Positions 15,567 to 23,992 of a DNA stretch of 64,000 nucleotides are shown here, one piece after another. The stretch's first letter is position 1, and each line of letters opens with the position of its first letter. The stretch spans positions 1 to 64,000 of the forward strand of contig JAGXHL010000098.1 in the NCBI GenBank assembly GCA_024636215.1, written 5' to 3'. Source of the stretch: Deltaproteobacteria bacterium. Lineage in GTDB: Bacteria > Desulfobacterota > Desulfuromonadia > Desulfuromonadales > BM103. The position numbers and the translations under genes were made by a program. The notes beneath the pieces were generated by a model. It did no database searches and was not told the DNA's origin. It saw only the letters and a program-made list of their open reading frames with translations.

Positions 15567-15881
15567 TTACGCCTGCTCCAGCGAACATCTTAGAGGAAAA
15601 CCTTCCCTGCGCGCCATATCGTGGACCTTGCCAACTTTGGTTTCAGCAACTTCGTAAGGGTAAATGCCGCAGACACCGGCTCCCTTGAAATGGATATGCA
15701 ACATGATTCGGTTCGCCTCGGTCGGAGATTTGCGAAAAACCTTGATCAAGGCTTCGACCACGAACTCCATGGTCGTGTAATCATCGTTGTGCATCAAAAC
15801 CGTGAACATCGGCGGCCGCTTTACGTTGGCACGGCTTTTCACCTCTGAACGGGTCTGATTTTCAGCAGTCGGCTTTGCCAT
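15567..15881 (-). CDS. clpS: ClpS N-degron adaptor
   Basis: A 104-residue adaptor that binds proteins with N-terminal Leu, Phe, Tyr or Trp and delivers them to ClpA. The core motifs are present: PPMFTVLMHNDDYTTMEFVV (the N-degron pocket with N-D-D), KSPTEANRIMLHIHFKGAGV and the C-terminal CSLEQA. The N-terminal ~22 residues are the flexible extension that enters ClpA. The ATG is preceded by CAGGTG. It is the first gene of the clpS-clpA-aat cluster. Confidence 0.96.
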   Translation of the reverse strand: MAKPTAENQTRSEVKSRANVKRPPMFTVLMHNDDYTTMEFVVEALIKVFRKSPTEANRIMLHIHFKGAGVCGIYPYEVAETKVGKVHDMARREGFPLRCSLEQA

Positions 15882-16037
15882 TGTTTCACCTGCATTGCTT
15901 CAACAGCCTCCCAAATAGAGGCGACAGCGATTAAGTCTGACAACAACTTCGGAGGACAAAAGCTTGAAGAACCACATACTAACACAAACAATCGAAAACT
16001 GTCACCGCCACTCACAAGACGTCACTTGCAATCGGAT

Positions 16038-16065
16038 TTGACATCAACCGGAATCGATATAAAAT
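16038..16065 (+). promoter_or_regulatory. Strong sigma-70-type promoter upstream of the GGDEF/EAL gene
   Basis: A consensus TTGACA (16038-16043) and TAAAAT (16060-16065) with a 16-bp spacer. The resulting transcript would have a leader of about 135 nt that contains the partial family A repeat. Confidence 0.65.
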
Positions 16066-16073
16066 TAAAAGTC

Positions 16074-16137
16074 AATGCCCATCCGGAAATTCCGGATGAC
16101 ACGGCGTGGTTTTCGATCTGGAACCAGCAATTTTTCG
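16074..16137. repeat. Foldback element, family A, partial copy in a 5' leader
   Basis: The block from ATGCCCATCCGGAAATTCCG through TTTTCGATCTGG to GCAATTTTTCG matches 4032-4093 of the full copy with a few substitutions, after which similarity stops. The hairpin around CATCCGGAAATTCCGGATG is retained. It lies between the promoter at 16038 and the start codon at 16207. Confidence 0.75.
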
Positions 16138-16206
16138 GGCGTCCCCTTCCTTCAGCCCATAACCGACTTGCTTGCAGGCATTTAAGTCATAAATTGAGGG
16201 CCTCTT

Positions 16207-18171
16207 ATGCCCAGATCTTACTCTGGAAAAAGACCATTGCGGTTTTCGTCTGTCTGGTTCTTTGCCGGAGCCCTGATTGTTGCTTCGTTCGTTGCCCTGC
16301 AGCACCATCTGCACGGGCTGACACTGGAGTTCAACCAGTTATGGCTGCCGGTTATCTTCGGGGGACTGCTCGGCGTCTTCTTCGGCCGTTCCAACATGCG
16401 TATGCGGGTCATGAACCTTCGCCTCGAAGACAGCGAAAAACGTTTTCGCCAATTTTACCAGAAGACTCCGGCCATGCTTCATTCCATGGATAAGGCCGGC
16501 CGCCTTGTCGATGTCAGTCAGTCCTGGCTCGACACCCTGGGCTACGAACGCAAAGAGGTCATCGGTAAAGATTTCTTCGCATTCGTCATCGACGACGACA
16601 TCGAGGATCTGCGCAGGGAACACTTTACCAAACTGAATGACCTGGGTGAGATCAGGGGACTCAACTACCTTTTGCGTCAGAAGGACGGCTCGAGCATTGC
16701 TGTCGCCATTTCCGAGGTGGCGCAACGCGACGCTGAGAGTCAACCGACTGAAAGCCTGGCGGTACTCAACGATCTGACCGATCATCGCGCTGCCGAAGAG
16801 CGCATTGAAAAACTGGCCTACTACGACACCCTGACCGGTCTGCCCAACCGAGCCCTGATGAATGATCGCATCCTGCAATCAATGGCTCTGGCACGCCGCG
16901 ACAATCGACAGATTGGGGTTTTCTTCTTCGACCTGGACCGTTTCAAGCTGATCAATGATACTCAGGGTCACGCTGTCGGTGACATGGTGTTGCGGTCTGT
17001 CGCGCAACGTCTGAAAAAATTCATACGCGAAGGCGACACCCTTGCCCGGCTTGGCGGTGATGAATTTGTCATTATTCAGGCCGACCCCAACCACGACCCC
17101 AATTTCAGCATCATGGGGCGACGCATCCTGGAGACTCTGGGCCTGCCCTTCCAGATCGGCAGCCGGGAGTTTTTCACCACCGCCAGCATCGGCGTTGCAA
17201 TCTACCCGATTGACGGCGAGAACCCGCAAACCCTGCTGAAAAGCGCAGACACCGCAATGTATGTGGCCAAAAGTCGAGGTCGCAACAATATCCAGTTTTT
17301 CTCGGATGAAATGAATGCTGCCGCAGTCGCCAAGACCGATCTCGAGAGCCGTCTGCGCCAGGCCCTGAGCCGTGGGGAACTTCAGCAGCATTACCAACCC
17401 CAGGTTGATCTGACAACAGGCAAGATAAGCGGTGTTGAGGCCCTCCTGCGCTGGTATGACCTTGACGGTAAACTGATTCCGCCGAGTGAGATCATTGCCG
17501 TTGCAGAAGAAAGCGGCTTGGTTTTCCCTCTCGGAGAATGGGTGTTGCGCACGGCCTGTATTCAGGCCAGGGCGTGGCAGGATGCCGGCCTGCCGCCACT
17601 TCGCATGGCCGTGAATCTCTCAGGCCATCACATCCGTCAAGCCAACTTCATCGATCACGTCGAAGAGATTTTGCACGACACCGGCCTCGCCCCCGACACC
17701 CTCGAGATAGAAATGGCCGAGAACTCGATTATGGGTCAGGTCAACGACAGCATCATGGCCCTGACGGACCTCAAAATCCGCGGCATCAGCCTCGCGATTG
17801 ACGACTTCGGTACGGGCTATTCCTCACTCTTGTATCTGAAGCACTTCCCGATCCACCGTATCAAGATTGCCCAGGAATTTGTTCGCGACATCGTTCACAA
17901 TCCTGATTATGCCGCAATCGCCGAAGCGATTTTAATGATGGCGACCAGCCTGAACATGTCGGTGACGGCTGTCGGGGTTGAAGACCCGAAACAGCTGGAT
18001 TTCTTACGCCAGAGAAAGTGTGATGAAGCTCAGGGCAAGCTGTTCGGCTCGGCCATGAACGCGGAAGAGATGACACGCTTTCTGCAAGAGGCCAGTCTTT
18101 TATCCAAACCAGTCAAACAGCAGAAAGAAGCCGTCGAGAACAAGGTTAAGGGTTCGCAAAAGATCCACTAA
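16207..18171 (+). CDS. Membrane-anchored PAS-GGDEF-EAL cyclic-di-GMP protein
   Basis: A 654-residue signalling protein: two transmembrane helices (about 15-32 and 45-60), a PAS domain (about 78-195), GGDEF (283-287 intact) and EAL (411-413). An inhibitory I-site RxxD (R274-D277) lies five residues before GGDEF, so the cyclase half looks active and product-regulated. In the EAL half the glutamate motif, NLS and DDFGTG remain, but the usual KID reads KIA and the usual AEGVE reads AVGVE, so phosphodiesterase activity may be weakened or lost. GAGGG precedes the ATG. The 3' end overlaps the convergent YkgJ-family gene by 26 bp. Confidence 0.93.
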   Translation: MPRSYSGKRPLRFSSVWFFAGALIVASFVALQHHLHGLTLEFNQLWLPVIFGGLLGVFFGRSNMRMRVMNLRLEDSEKRFRQFYQKTPAMLHSMDKAGRLVDVSQSWLDTLGYERKEVIGKDFFAFVIDDDIEDLRREHFTKLNDLGEIRGLNYLLRQKDGSSIAVAISEVAQRDAESQPTESLAVLNDLTDHRAAEERIEKLAYYDTLTGLPNRALMNDRILQSMALARRDNRQIGVFFFDLDRFKLINDTQGHAVGDMVLRSVAQRLKKFIREGDTLARLGGDEFVIIQADPNHDPNFSIMGRRILETLGLPFQIGSREFFTTASIGVAIYPIDGENPQTLLKSADTAMYVAKSRGRNNIQFFSDEMNAAAVAKTDLESRLRQALSRGELQQHYQPQVDLTTGKISGVEALLRWYDLDGKLIPPSEIIAVAEESGLVFPLGEWVLRTACIQARAWQDAGLPPLRMAVNLSGHHIRQANFIDHVEEILHDTGLAPDTLEIEMAENSIMGQVNDSIMALTDLKIRGISLAIDDFGTGYSSLLYLKHFPIHRIKIAQEFVRDIVHNPDYAAIAEAILMMATSLNMSVTAVGVEDPKQLDFLRQRKCDEAQGKLFGSAMNAEEMTRFLQEASLLSKPVKQQKEAVENKVKGSQKIH

Positions 18172-18844
18172 GCCTTGCACCGGCAAGAAAGGTTTCCAGC
18201 TGACTCGGCTGGTCGAGTAAAGTCAGCACCGCTTCACTCAAGCGCCTGGGACGATGATCAAGGCCGAGATCCTCCAAGGCAGCGGCCAGTTCAGCATAAA
18301 CAGTTTCGAACAGCTGTTTCTGAAAGAGATTCATTTCCACGCAGGGTGCGCCGTTCAAAGGGGCCATGGCGACGGCATCCTGGCAGGTTTGAGGGTCTGC
18401 GGAGGTGATCGAACGGCACAGGATTGGCCGTACGGGATAAATCATACAGCGACCCAGCGCATCCAGAAAGGCGCAAGGGGCGCGGACAAAAAGGCGTTCT
18501 TCATCATCCAGCCAACGCGTGCGGGTGAGCAGGTCCTGCAGGCGGTGGCGCAGTCTGTCGAGCTCATCTTCCGCATAGCGCCGCTTTAAAAACCAGCTGA
18601 TCGCGACCCCTTCAGGGATTAGAACAGCAACATTCAGCACACAGCAGGCTGCGCAGCCCGGGCCGCAGGCGATCAGAGTTCTTTCCAGAGCATCTCCGAA
18701 GTTGGCCAAATCTTTCTCCGCAGCAACAGTCAGAAGATGCATGCGTCCGGAGATCTCAGCAGCACCGCAGCCGCTGCTCATCAACAGCCTGGAAAGCTGG
18801 CGGACCTGTAAAGCGTAACCATTAAAGTCAAATGCTTCCTGCAT
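18146..18844 (-). CDS. YkgJ-family cysteine-cluster protein
   Basis: A 232-residue cytoplasmic protein with the metal-binding cysteine arrangement of the YkgJ/CxxCxxCC family: CGPGCAACC near residue 70 and later CAFLDALGRC and CRSITSADPQTC. This pattern is thought to hold a zinc or iron-sulfur site; the biochemical role is unknown. The start at 18844 is chosen because AGGGAAACGGT precedes it and a longer open frame back to 19117 would run through a family B repeat and the neighbouring promoter region. The C-terminal codons overlap the end of the convergent GGDEF/EAL gene. Confidence 0.82.
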   Translation of the reverse strand: MQEAFDFNGYALQVRQLSRLLMSSGCGAAEISGRMHLLTVAAEKDLANFGDALERTLIACGPGCAACCVLNVAVLIPEGVAISWFLKRRYAEDELDRLRHRLQDLLTRTRWLDDEERLFVRAPCAFLDALGRCMIYPVRPILCRSITSADPQTCQDAVAMAPLNGAPCVEMNLFQKQLFETVYAELAAALEDLGLDHRPRRLSEAVLTLLDQPSQLETFLAGARLSGSFANP

Positions 18845-18878
18845 ACCGTTTCCCTGGAACAGTCGAAGAGCACACCTC

Positions 18879-18920
18879 TGGCAGGCTGTCGGACTATCCA
18901 TGAGCCGGCAGACTGCTAGC
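18879..18920. repeat. Foldback element, family B, internally deleted copy
   Basis: A 42-bp segment that begins GCAGGCTGTCGGACTATCCA, the same as one end of the 6277-6443 element in opposite orientation, and ends CAGACTGCTAGC. The interior is missing. It lies upstream of the YkgJ-family gene. Confidence 0.7.
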
Positions 18921-19115
18921 GAAGAACTGTTAATATACCCTATAGGCTTGCGTCTGTCACTTTCGACACGTCTTCGCATGTGTCTGTTCGCCAGAGTCTG
19001 TTCGCGAAGGTAATGACAACGGCATAAAAATGTATTAGAGTGGCGAGTCTTGCCGGTATTCTTATTCACCCCCTTTGCAGAGGCAGTCAATGCCTGCAGA
19101 TATGGAGAGATCGTC

Positions 19116-19592
19116 ATGTGGCGTATTGCAATGTTGGTTCTGATCGTGCTGGCAATCAGCCTGCCGACTTATGCCAAACCCAACAAACCGGGAAAGCCTC
19201 ACGCAGCAGAGAAAAACATCAAAAATCAGCCTTCCAAAAGGATCACCGAAAGAGCCTTCAGCCCTGCTGAGCGCAACATGATTCGAGCGGAACTGCAACA
19301 GCAAGAGCGTATCAAGCATCAAAAAAAGAACAAAGCCCTGCCACCCGGGCTGCAAAAGAAGGTCTCGCGCGGCAAAGAGCTGCCACCAGGCTGGCAGAGC
19401 AAAGTCGCTCCGGGCGAAACCCTCGACGACCATATCTATCGCCAGGGACAGAGTCTCCCGGAGGAGATCTTGCGCCGATTGCCACGGCAACCGCTCGGCT
19501 CGGAGATGATCCAGGTCGAGGATAAAGTTATCCGGCTCAATTCGGCAACCCGGACCATTCTTGATGTCTTTAATCTGCCCCCCACCCCCTAA
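19116..19592 (+). CDS. Exported CigR/RcnB-like protein
   Basis: A 158-residue protein with a cleavable signal peptide (about 1-20, ending SLPTYA), a Lys/Gln-rich charged middle and a C-terminal region with the repeated phrase LPPGLQKKVSRGKELPPGWQ, then RLPRQPLGSEMIQVEDKVIR and TILDVF. This pattern is typical of periplasmic CigR-like proteins, named after a Salmonella homologue; the molecular function is unclear. GGAGAG precedes the chosen ATG by 6 nt. It is followed 13 bp later by a TM2-domain gene and probably co-transcribed with it. Confidence 0.75.
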   Translation: MWRIAMLVLIVLAISLPTYAKPNKPGKPHAAEKNIKNQPSKRITERAFSPAERNMIRAELQQQERIKHQKKNKALPPGLQKKVSRGKELPPGWQSKVAPGETLDDHIYRQGQSLPEEILRRLPRQPLGSEMIQVEDKVIRLNSATRTILDVFNLPPTP

Positions 19593-19605
19593 GGACATAA
19601 CGCAG

Positions 19606-19992
19606 ATGCAAGAGAACACCCACACCCCCCTGATCGGCTACCTGCTCTGGCTGTTCGGCTTTACCGGGGCACACCGTTTTTACTATGGCAAACCGATCTC
19701 CGGAACCGTTTACTTCTTTACCCTGGGCCTCTTCTTCATCGGCTGGCTGGTTGATCTGCTGCTCATCCCGGGCATGGACAGGCAGGCGGACCTGCGCTTT
19801 ACAACCGGTCCTCTCGACTACAACACAGCCTGGATTCTGCTGACATTCCTCGGCTTGTTCGGCGTGCATCGCATGTATATGGGCAAATGGCTGACTGGCC
19901 TCCTCTACCTGGTCACAGGCGGCCTGTTTGGCATCGGCTATATCTACGATTACTGGACTCTTAACGACCAGCTCTCTGAACTCAACGCTTAA
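19606..19992 (+). CDS. Protein with two TM2 domains
   Basis: A 128-residue membrane protein built from two copies of the TM2 unit. Each has the GxxGxHRxYxGK turn: FGFTGAHRFYYGKPISGT near residues 13-30 and LGLFGVHRMYMGKWLTGL near 82-99, each followed by a hydrophobic hairpin ending in a D-rich turn (WLVDLLLIPG; YIYDYWTL). TM2 proteins are widespread and poorly understood. AAGGA precedes the ATG. It lies in a plus-strand series with the CigR-like and Dabb genes. Confidence 0.85.
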   Translation: MQENTHTPLIGYLLWLFGFTGAHRFYYGKPISGTVYFFTLGLFFIGWLVDLLLIPGMDRQADLRFTTGPLDYNTAWILLTFLGLFGVHRMYMGKWLTGLLYLVTGGLFGIGYIYDYWTLNDQLSELNA

Positions 19993-20011
19993 GCCTTCTT
20001 AGGAGCAGAAC

Positions 20012-20302
20012 ATGATTACTCATCTTGTCCTTTTCAAATTCAAACCGGAAACCACAGCAGCGCAGATACAACAGCTGGCCGAGGGTCTGGGCGGTCTGCC
20101 GCAAAGCATTGATGAAATACGCGAATTCCGTTTTGGCTCAGACGTCATTCACTCTGAGCGTTCCTACGATTTTGGACTGGTCTCAAGCTTTGACGACCTT
20201 GACGCGCTGCAACGCTACCAGGTGCATCCGGAACATCAAAAAGTCGTCGCCCATGTCAAGACAATCTCCTCGGGCGTGGTAGCGGTCGACTTTGCAGTTT
20301 AA
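20012..20302 (+). CDS. Dabb-family stress-responsive alpha/beta-barrel protein
   Basis: A 96-residue dimeric ferredoxin-like protein. MITHLVLFKFKPETTAAQI at the start, DFGLVSSFDDLDALQRYQVH in the middle and HVKTISSGVVAVDF at the end are typical of the Dabb family. Function is unassigned in most bacteria. AGGAGCAG precedes the ATG. The next gene begins 8 bp downstream. Confidence 0.88.
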   Translation: MITHLVLFKFKPETTAAQIQQLAEGLGGLPQSIDEIREFRFGSDVIHSERSYDFGLVSSFDDLDALQRYQVHPEHQKVVAHVKTISSGVVAVDFAV

Positions 20303-20310
20303 TCAACGTC

Positions 20311-20958
20311 TTGACCATAAAAGCGTTCGAAAAACTTGAAGGCGTTATCAAGTTTCAGCTCGACTTCAGGGCAGGCCCGTCTCCGGCGGACGCTCTGCTT
20401 GCAGAGTTGAACCGCTGGCGTGCCAGGTTCCGGGATCTTGGTCTGATCGGCCAGGATCCGGAACGTTACGAGGGCCTGGGGTTCGGCAATCTCAGCCGCC
20501 GCCTGCCAAGCCGGAAGGACAATGCCTTCATAATCAGCGGCACCCAGACCGGCCATCTGGAAAAATTGCAGGCCAGACATTACGCCACAGTCCTGCGATG
20601 TGATCCCTCGGCCAACCACCTGCAGGCTTTCGGGCAGATCAAGCCGTCATCGGAAGGGCTCTCTCACGGGATTCTCTATCAGGGTAATCCGGAAGTGCGC
20701 TGGGTCATGCACTTGCACAGCCCGGAGATTTTCAATCATTACCGACCCCTGAAGCTTCCGCATACCGACCCGTCGGCCGCCTATGGCACGCCGGCAATGG
20801 CCTCTGCAATTCAGGCTCTGGCAAAAAGCCGGGACGCAACAGACCCCAGCCTGCTGGTCATGGGCGGGCATCAAGATGGCATTTTGGCCTACGGCTCCGA
20901 TGCAGAGACAACCGGCCAGCTCGTCATCACGACTCTGGCCAAAGCATTGCGATACTGA
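20311..20958 (+). CDS. Class II aldolase/adducin-family protein
   Basis: A 215-residue protein of the class II aldolase fold. Landmarks are GLGFGNLSRRL (the GN-S substrate motif), ISGTQTGHLEKL and the metal-binding WVMHLHSPEIF (HxH); a further histidine occurs in MGGHQDG. The family includes fuculose-phosphate aldolases and sugar epimerases; the substrate here is not evident. The start is a TTG at 20311 with a weak ribosome site, 8 nt after the Dabb stop, so it is probably translationally coupled. The true N-terminus is uncertain. Confidence 0.78.
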   Translation: MTIKAFEKLEGVIKFQLDFRAGPSPADALLAELNRWRARFRDLGLIGQDPERYEGLGFGNLSRRLPSRKDNAFIISGTQTGHLEKLQARHYATVLRCDPSANHLQAFGQIKPSSEGLSHGILYQGNPEVRWVMHLHSPEIFNHYRPLKLPHTDPSAAYGTPAMASAIQALAKSRDATDPSLLVMGGHQDGILAYGSDAETTGQLVITTLAKALRY

Positions 20959-21079
20959 GCTGACTGCAGTAACAAAACCCGCTGATTTACTGAAAATCAG
21001 ATTTTTTCTTGCAGTCAGACAGTGGTTTCTGGCATGCTTGCCCTCCAGATTAATATGCATAAACAATTGGGAGTCAAAC

Positions 21080-21256
21080 ATGTCTCTTCAGATTCGTTTT
21101 GAGTGTCCGCATTGCAATCAGGAAATTCCCCTCAAGGTTATGGATTTCGCTCCCGGTCGACGCCAGATATGTAAAACCTGTCAGATTCCTGCTCGCATCA
21201 CCAAGAGCGGACTGGAGCGTTTTTCAGCAGATTTGCATCAGTACTTCCTGAGCTGA
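21080..21256 (+). CDS. Small zinc-ribbon protein
   Basis: A 58-residue protein with two CxxC knuckles (CPHC at 9-12 and CKTC near 31-34) enclosing QEIPLKVMDFAPGRRQI, then a short basic tail. It could bind zinc. The ATG is preceded by GGGAG at good spacing. It stands alone between the aldolase-family gene and rmuC. Function unknown. Confidence 0.7.
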   Translation: MSLQIRFECPHCNQEIPLKVMDFAPGRRQICKTCQIPARITKSGLERFSADLHQYFLS

Positions 21257-21447
21257 CTTTAACAGCCTCCGCAGGTCTCCTGATTTCAGCCTTGGATATC
21301 AATTCCGGCCGTCACGGTGACTTATCCTGTCACACTTCTCTGTCACACTCCTCTTGCAGGCTTTCTCACAGGCTGTTATCTTTGCTTGCCCTGCCCGACC
21401 GGTGAAAGCTTTTTCCTGGAAGATATATCCTCTTTTCGGAGTTCGCC

Positions 21448-22848
21448 ATGACCGCTGCACCTGATCTGATCTGGCTTCTCGCGGCCTTGTCCGTCGGCTT
21501 TATTTTCGGACTGCTTCCCGCCATCATGCTGATAAAATCCCGCACCGAATCAGCCAGGATGACCGGGCGGCAGGAACTGGCTACCGACCTGGCCATCCTC
21601 GCAGAGCGCTTGACCGGCCGTGAAGAGCAGCTGTGCAAACAGGCTGCCGAACTTACTGAACAACAGGATCAACTGGCAAAGCTTCACCAGGACAAGACGC
21701 TTCTGGAGCGTGAGAAAATCCGCCTCGATACCGAACTCAAGGAGCAGGTTCGCCGTTCTGATGAGAGTCTTAAGGTGTTAAACGACACCAGGAGAGAGAT
21801 GCAGGTTCAATTTGAGAACCTGGCCAACCAGATTTTTACCGAAAAAACCAGAACCTTTGCCGACCAGAGTCAAGCCAATCTGGCCACGATTCTGACTCCG
21901 TTCAAGGAGAAGATTGCTGACTTCGAGAAGAAAGTCACCGAGGTATACACCACGGAAGGCAAGGAACGCCACTCCCTGATCAAAGAGGTCCAACGTCTTC
22001 AGGAGCTGAATCAGAAGATTGGCGAAGACGCCGAGAACCTGACCAGGGCGCTCAAGGGTGACACCAAAACCCAGGGCACCTGGGGCGAGATTATCCTGGA
22101 GCGCATCCTCGAGGAATCAGGCTTGCGCAGAGGCATCGAATATGACACCCAGGGTGGCTTCAGAGACACGGACGGCAGACTGCTAAAACCCGATGTGGTT
22201 GTTCATCTGCCCGAGGAAAAGGACATCATCATCGACTCAAAGGTGTCCCTGATCGCTTACGAAAAATATATGCGCGTGACAACGGATGAGGAGCGCGAGC
22301 GGGCCGTCAAAGAGCACCTGGTTTCAATCAATGCCCATCTGAAAGGTCTGGAGTCGAAAAAGTATGACGAACTGCCGGGCGTCAAGAGCCTTGATTTTGT
22401 GCTCATGTTCGTGCCTGTCGAGAGCGCATTCATGCTGGCAATCGATAAAGACAGTGAAATTTTCCGCAAGGCCTTTGACCAGAACATCATGATCGTCAGC
22501 CCCTCCACCCTGCTGGTGACCTTACGCACGATCCAGAATATCTGGCGCTACGAGCACCAGAACAAGAATGCCCTGGAAATCGCCAAAAAGGCCGGAGATC
22601 TTTACAACAAGTTCGTCGGATTCGTTGAAGATCTGGAGAAGGTCGGTGAGCAGATTGAAAGCACCCGCAGAGCTTATGACGGCGCCCACAACAAGCTGGT
22701 CAGCGGTAAGGGCAACCTCATTTCCAGGGCGCAGACGCTGATTGATCTGGGGGTGAAGAGTCGCAAACAGCTGCCGGCGTCAGTGCTGCAGGAGGCGGAT
22801 TTCGATCTCTCTCTGATTGAACAGGATGAACTTGAGCCCGGGGGATAA
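21448..22848 (+). CDS. rmuC: RmuC-family DNA recombination protein
   Basis: A 466-residue protein with an N-terminal membrane helix (about 8-28), a long coiled coil rich in Glu, Lys and Gln (about 40-200) and the RmuC domain (about 205-420) with TQGTWGEIILERILEESGL, PDVVVHLPEEKDIIIDSKV and MFVPVESAF. In E. coli RmuC limits recombination at short inverted repeats; the fold is related to restriction-type nucleases. CGGAG precedes the ATG. It converges with the receiver-kinase operon. Confidence 0.93.
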   Translation: MTAAPDLIWLLAALSVGFIFGLLPAIMLIKSRTESARMTGRQELATDLAILAERLTGREEQLCKQAAELTEQQDQLAKLHQDKTLLEREKIRLDTELKEQVRRSDESLKVLNDTRREMQVQFENLANQIFTEKTRTFADQSQANLATILTPFKEKIADFEKKVTEVYTTEGKERHSLIKEVQRLQELNQKIGEDAENLTRALKGDTKTQGTWGEIILERILEESGLRRGIEYDTQGGFRDTDGRLLKPDVVVHLPEEKDIIIDSKVSLIAYEKYMRVTTDEERERAVKEHLVSINAHLKGLESKKYDELPGVKSLDFVLMFVPVESAFMLAIDKDSEIFRKAFDQNIMIVSPSTLLVTLRTIQNIWRYEHQNKNALEIAKKAGDLYNKFVGFVEDLEKVGEQIESTRRAYDGAHNKLVSGKGNLISRAQTLIDLGVKSRKQLPASVLQEADFDLSLIEQDELEPGG

Positions 22849-22890
22849 TCTCAGGCCCGTTCATTCTCAGACCCGTTCATTCTCAGGCCC
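22849..22890. repeat. 16-bp tandem repeat (TCTCAGGCCCGTTCAT)
   Basis: Two copies (22849-22864 and 22865-22880, one mismatch) and a partial third between the convergent stop codons of rmuC and the receiver-kinase. The kinase TGA stop lies in the third copy. Confidence 0.85.
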
Positions 22891-23992
22891 ATGGCAGAGT
22901 AAACCAGAAAGTCGTCCCTCTGCCCTCACCTGCGGATTCCAGCCAGATCTGGCCATCATGACGTTCTATGATGCGTTTGACCAGGGCGAGCCCGACGCCT
23001 GAGCCCTGGTTGTCTTTGCTCTGTCGCCAGAAAAGATCAAAAACTCTGGCCTGAGCCTCGGCCTCAACCCCCTTGCCATTGTCCCGGACATAACAGGCGA
23101 GCCCCCGCGCCGAATCTGCAGAGCCGCATTCGATGCGGGGCTCCGGTTGTGATCCCAGGTACTTTACAGCATTCTCAAAGAGGTTCTGCATCATTTGGCT
23201 CAATCGCTCGTGGTCACCATAAACCTCTGGAAACCTCTCGGCGATCTGCCAATCAATCCGACGCTCGCTTTTCAGGCCTGAGATCGCCGCTCGTGCATCT
23301 TTAACAACGGCCTTTAAATTGACTCGCTCTGATGCATAGGAGACGTTGCCCACCTGGTTAAATTTGAGCAGGTCCGTCAAAAGCGTGTTCATTTTACGCG
23401 CGGCGGAACGAATCTGGGACAGGTTTTCAAGCACTCCGTCCTGCGCAGAGTCACCGAGTTCCTGTTCAAGAATTTCAACAAAACCGCTGATCGTGAGTAA
23501 TGGACTTTTGAGATCGTGGGCGACCGAGTAGGCAAACCTTTCCAGTTCTTCGTTTTTGGCCCTGAGCAATTCCCGGGCGGCACGAATTCGCAGGAACGCT
23601 TCAATCCTGGCAACAAAATCAATCCGGGTAATCGGCCTGACGATGTATGCGTCAGCGAGCCCCGCGCGCAAGCCCTCTGCCTGGTGCTCCGGCAGGATAC
23701 GCTTTCCGGAGAGCAACACGACAAAGACATCGTCGAGCTCAGACTCTGACTTGATCCTCTTCGCGATCTCGATACCATCGCCATCGGGAAGTTCGACATC
23801 CAGCAGAGCCATTGCCGGTCGTAGCGCGCGAACCATCGTTTCCGCCTCTTTTGCTGTAGACCCCGAGACAACCTGATAACCGGCATTCTCAAGGATGCGA
23901 CCGGTCGTGAAGAGAACATCCGGATCATCATCGATCATCAGAATGGTTTTGTCGCGTGGCGAGACAGAGGTTGTCAACTTGTGCGCACTCAT
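22883..23992 (-). CDS. Receiver-histidine kinase hybrid (REC first)
   Basis: A 369-residue cytoplasmic signal protein: an N-terminal receiver with the acidic pocket D21-D22-D23 and phospho-acceptor D65 (LLDVELPDGDG), then HisKA with H159 (AYSVAHDLKSPLL) and HATPase_c (NLFENAVKYL, DNGKGV, GVGLALVKRI). The receiver lysine usually in KP reads VRP (R119), a departure from consensus. The kinase has no sensor domain of its own, so it is probably driven by phosphotransfer onto its receiver. Last gene of a four-gene minus-strand operon, overlapping the heme-oxygenase-like gene by ATGA. Confidence 0.92.
   Translation of the reverse strand: MSAHKLTTSVSPRDKTILMIDDDPDVLFTTGRILENAGYQVVSGSTAKEAETMVRALRPAMALLDVELPDGDGIEIAKRIKSESELDDVFVVLLSGKRILPEHQAEGLRAGLADAYIVRPITRIDFVARIEAFLRIRAARELLRAKNEELERFAYSVAHDLKSPLLTISGFVEILEQELGDSAQDGVLENLSQIRSAARKMNTLLTDLLKFNQVGNVSYASERVNLKAVVKDARAAISGLKSERRIDWQIAERFPEVYGDHERLSQMMQNLFENAVKYLGSQPEPRIECGSADSARGLACYVRDNGKGVEAEAQARVFDLFWRQSKDNQGSGVGLALVKRIIERHDGQIWLESAGEGRGTTFWFTLPWA

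Noticed and set aside
16074..16206. Cyclic-di-GMP (GEMM) riboswitch in the GGDEF/EAL leader
   Set aside because: The conserved GEMM core words are absent; the sequence instead matches the family A repeat.
18845..19117. N-terminal extension of the YkgJ-family protein
   Set aside because: The extension runs through a family B repeat and over the ribosome site of the divergent gene; the start at 18844 has its own ribosome site.
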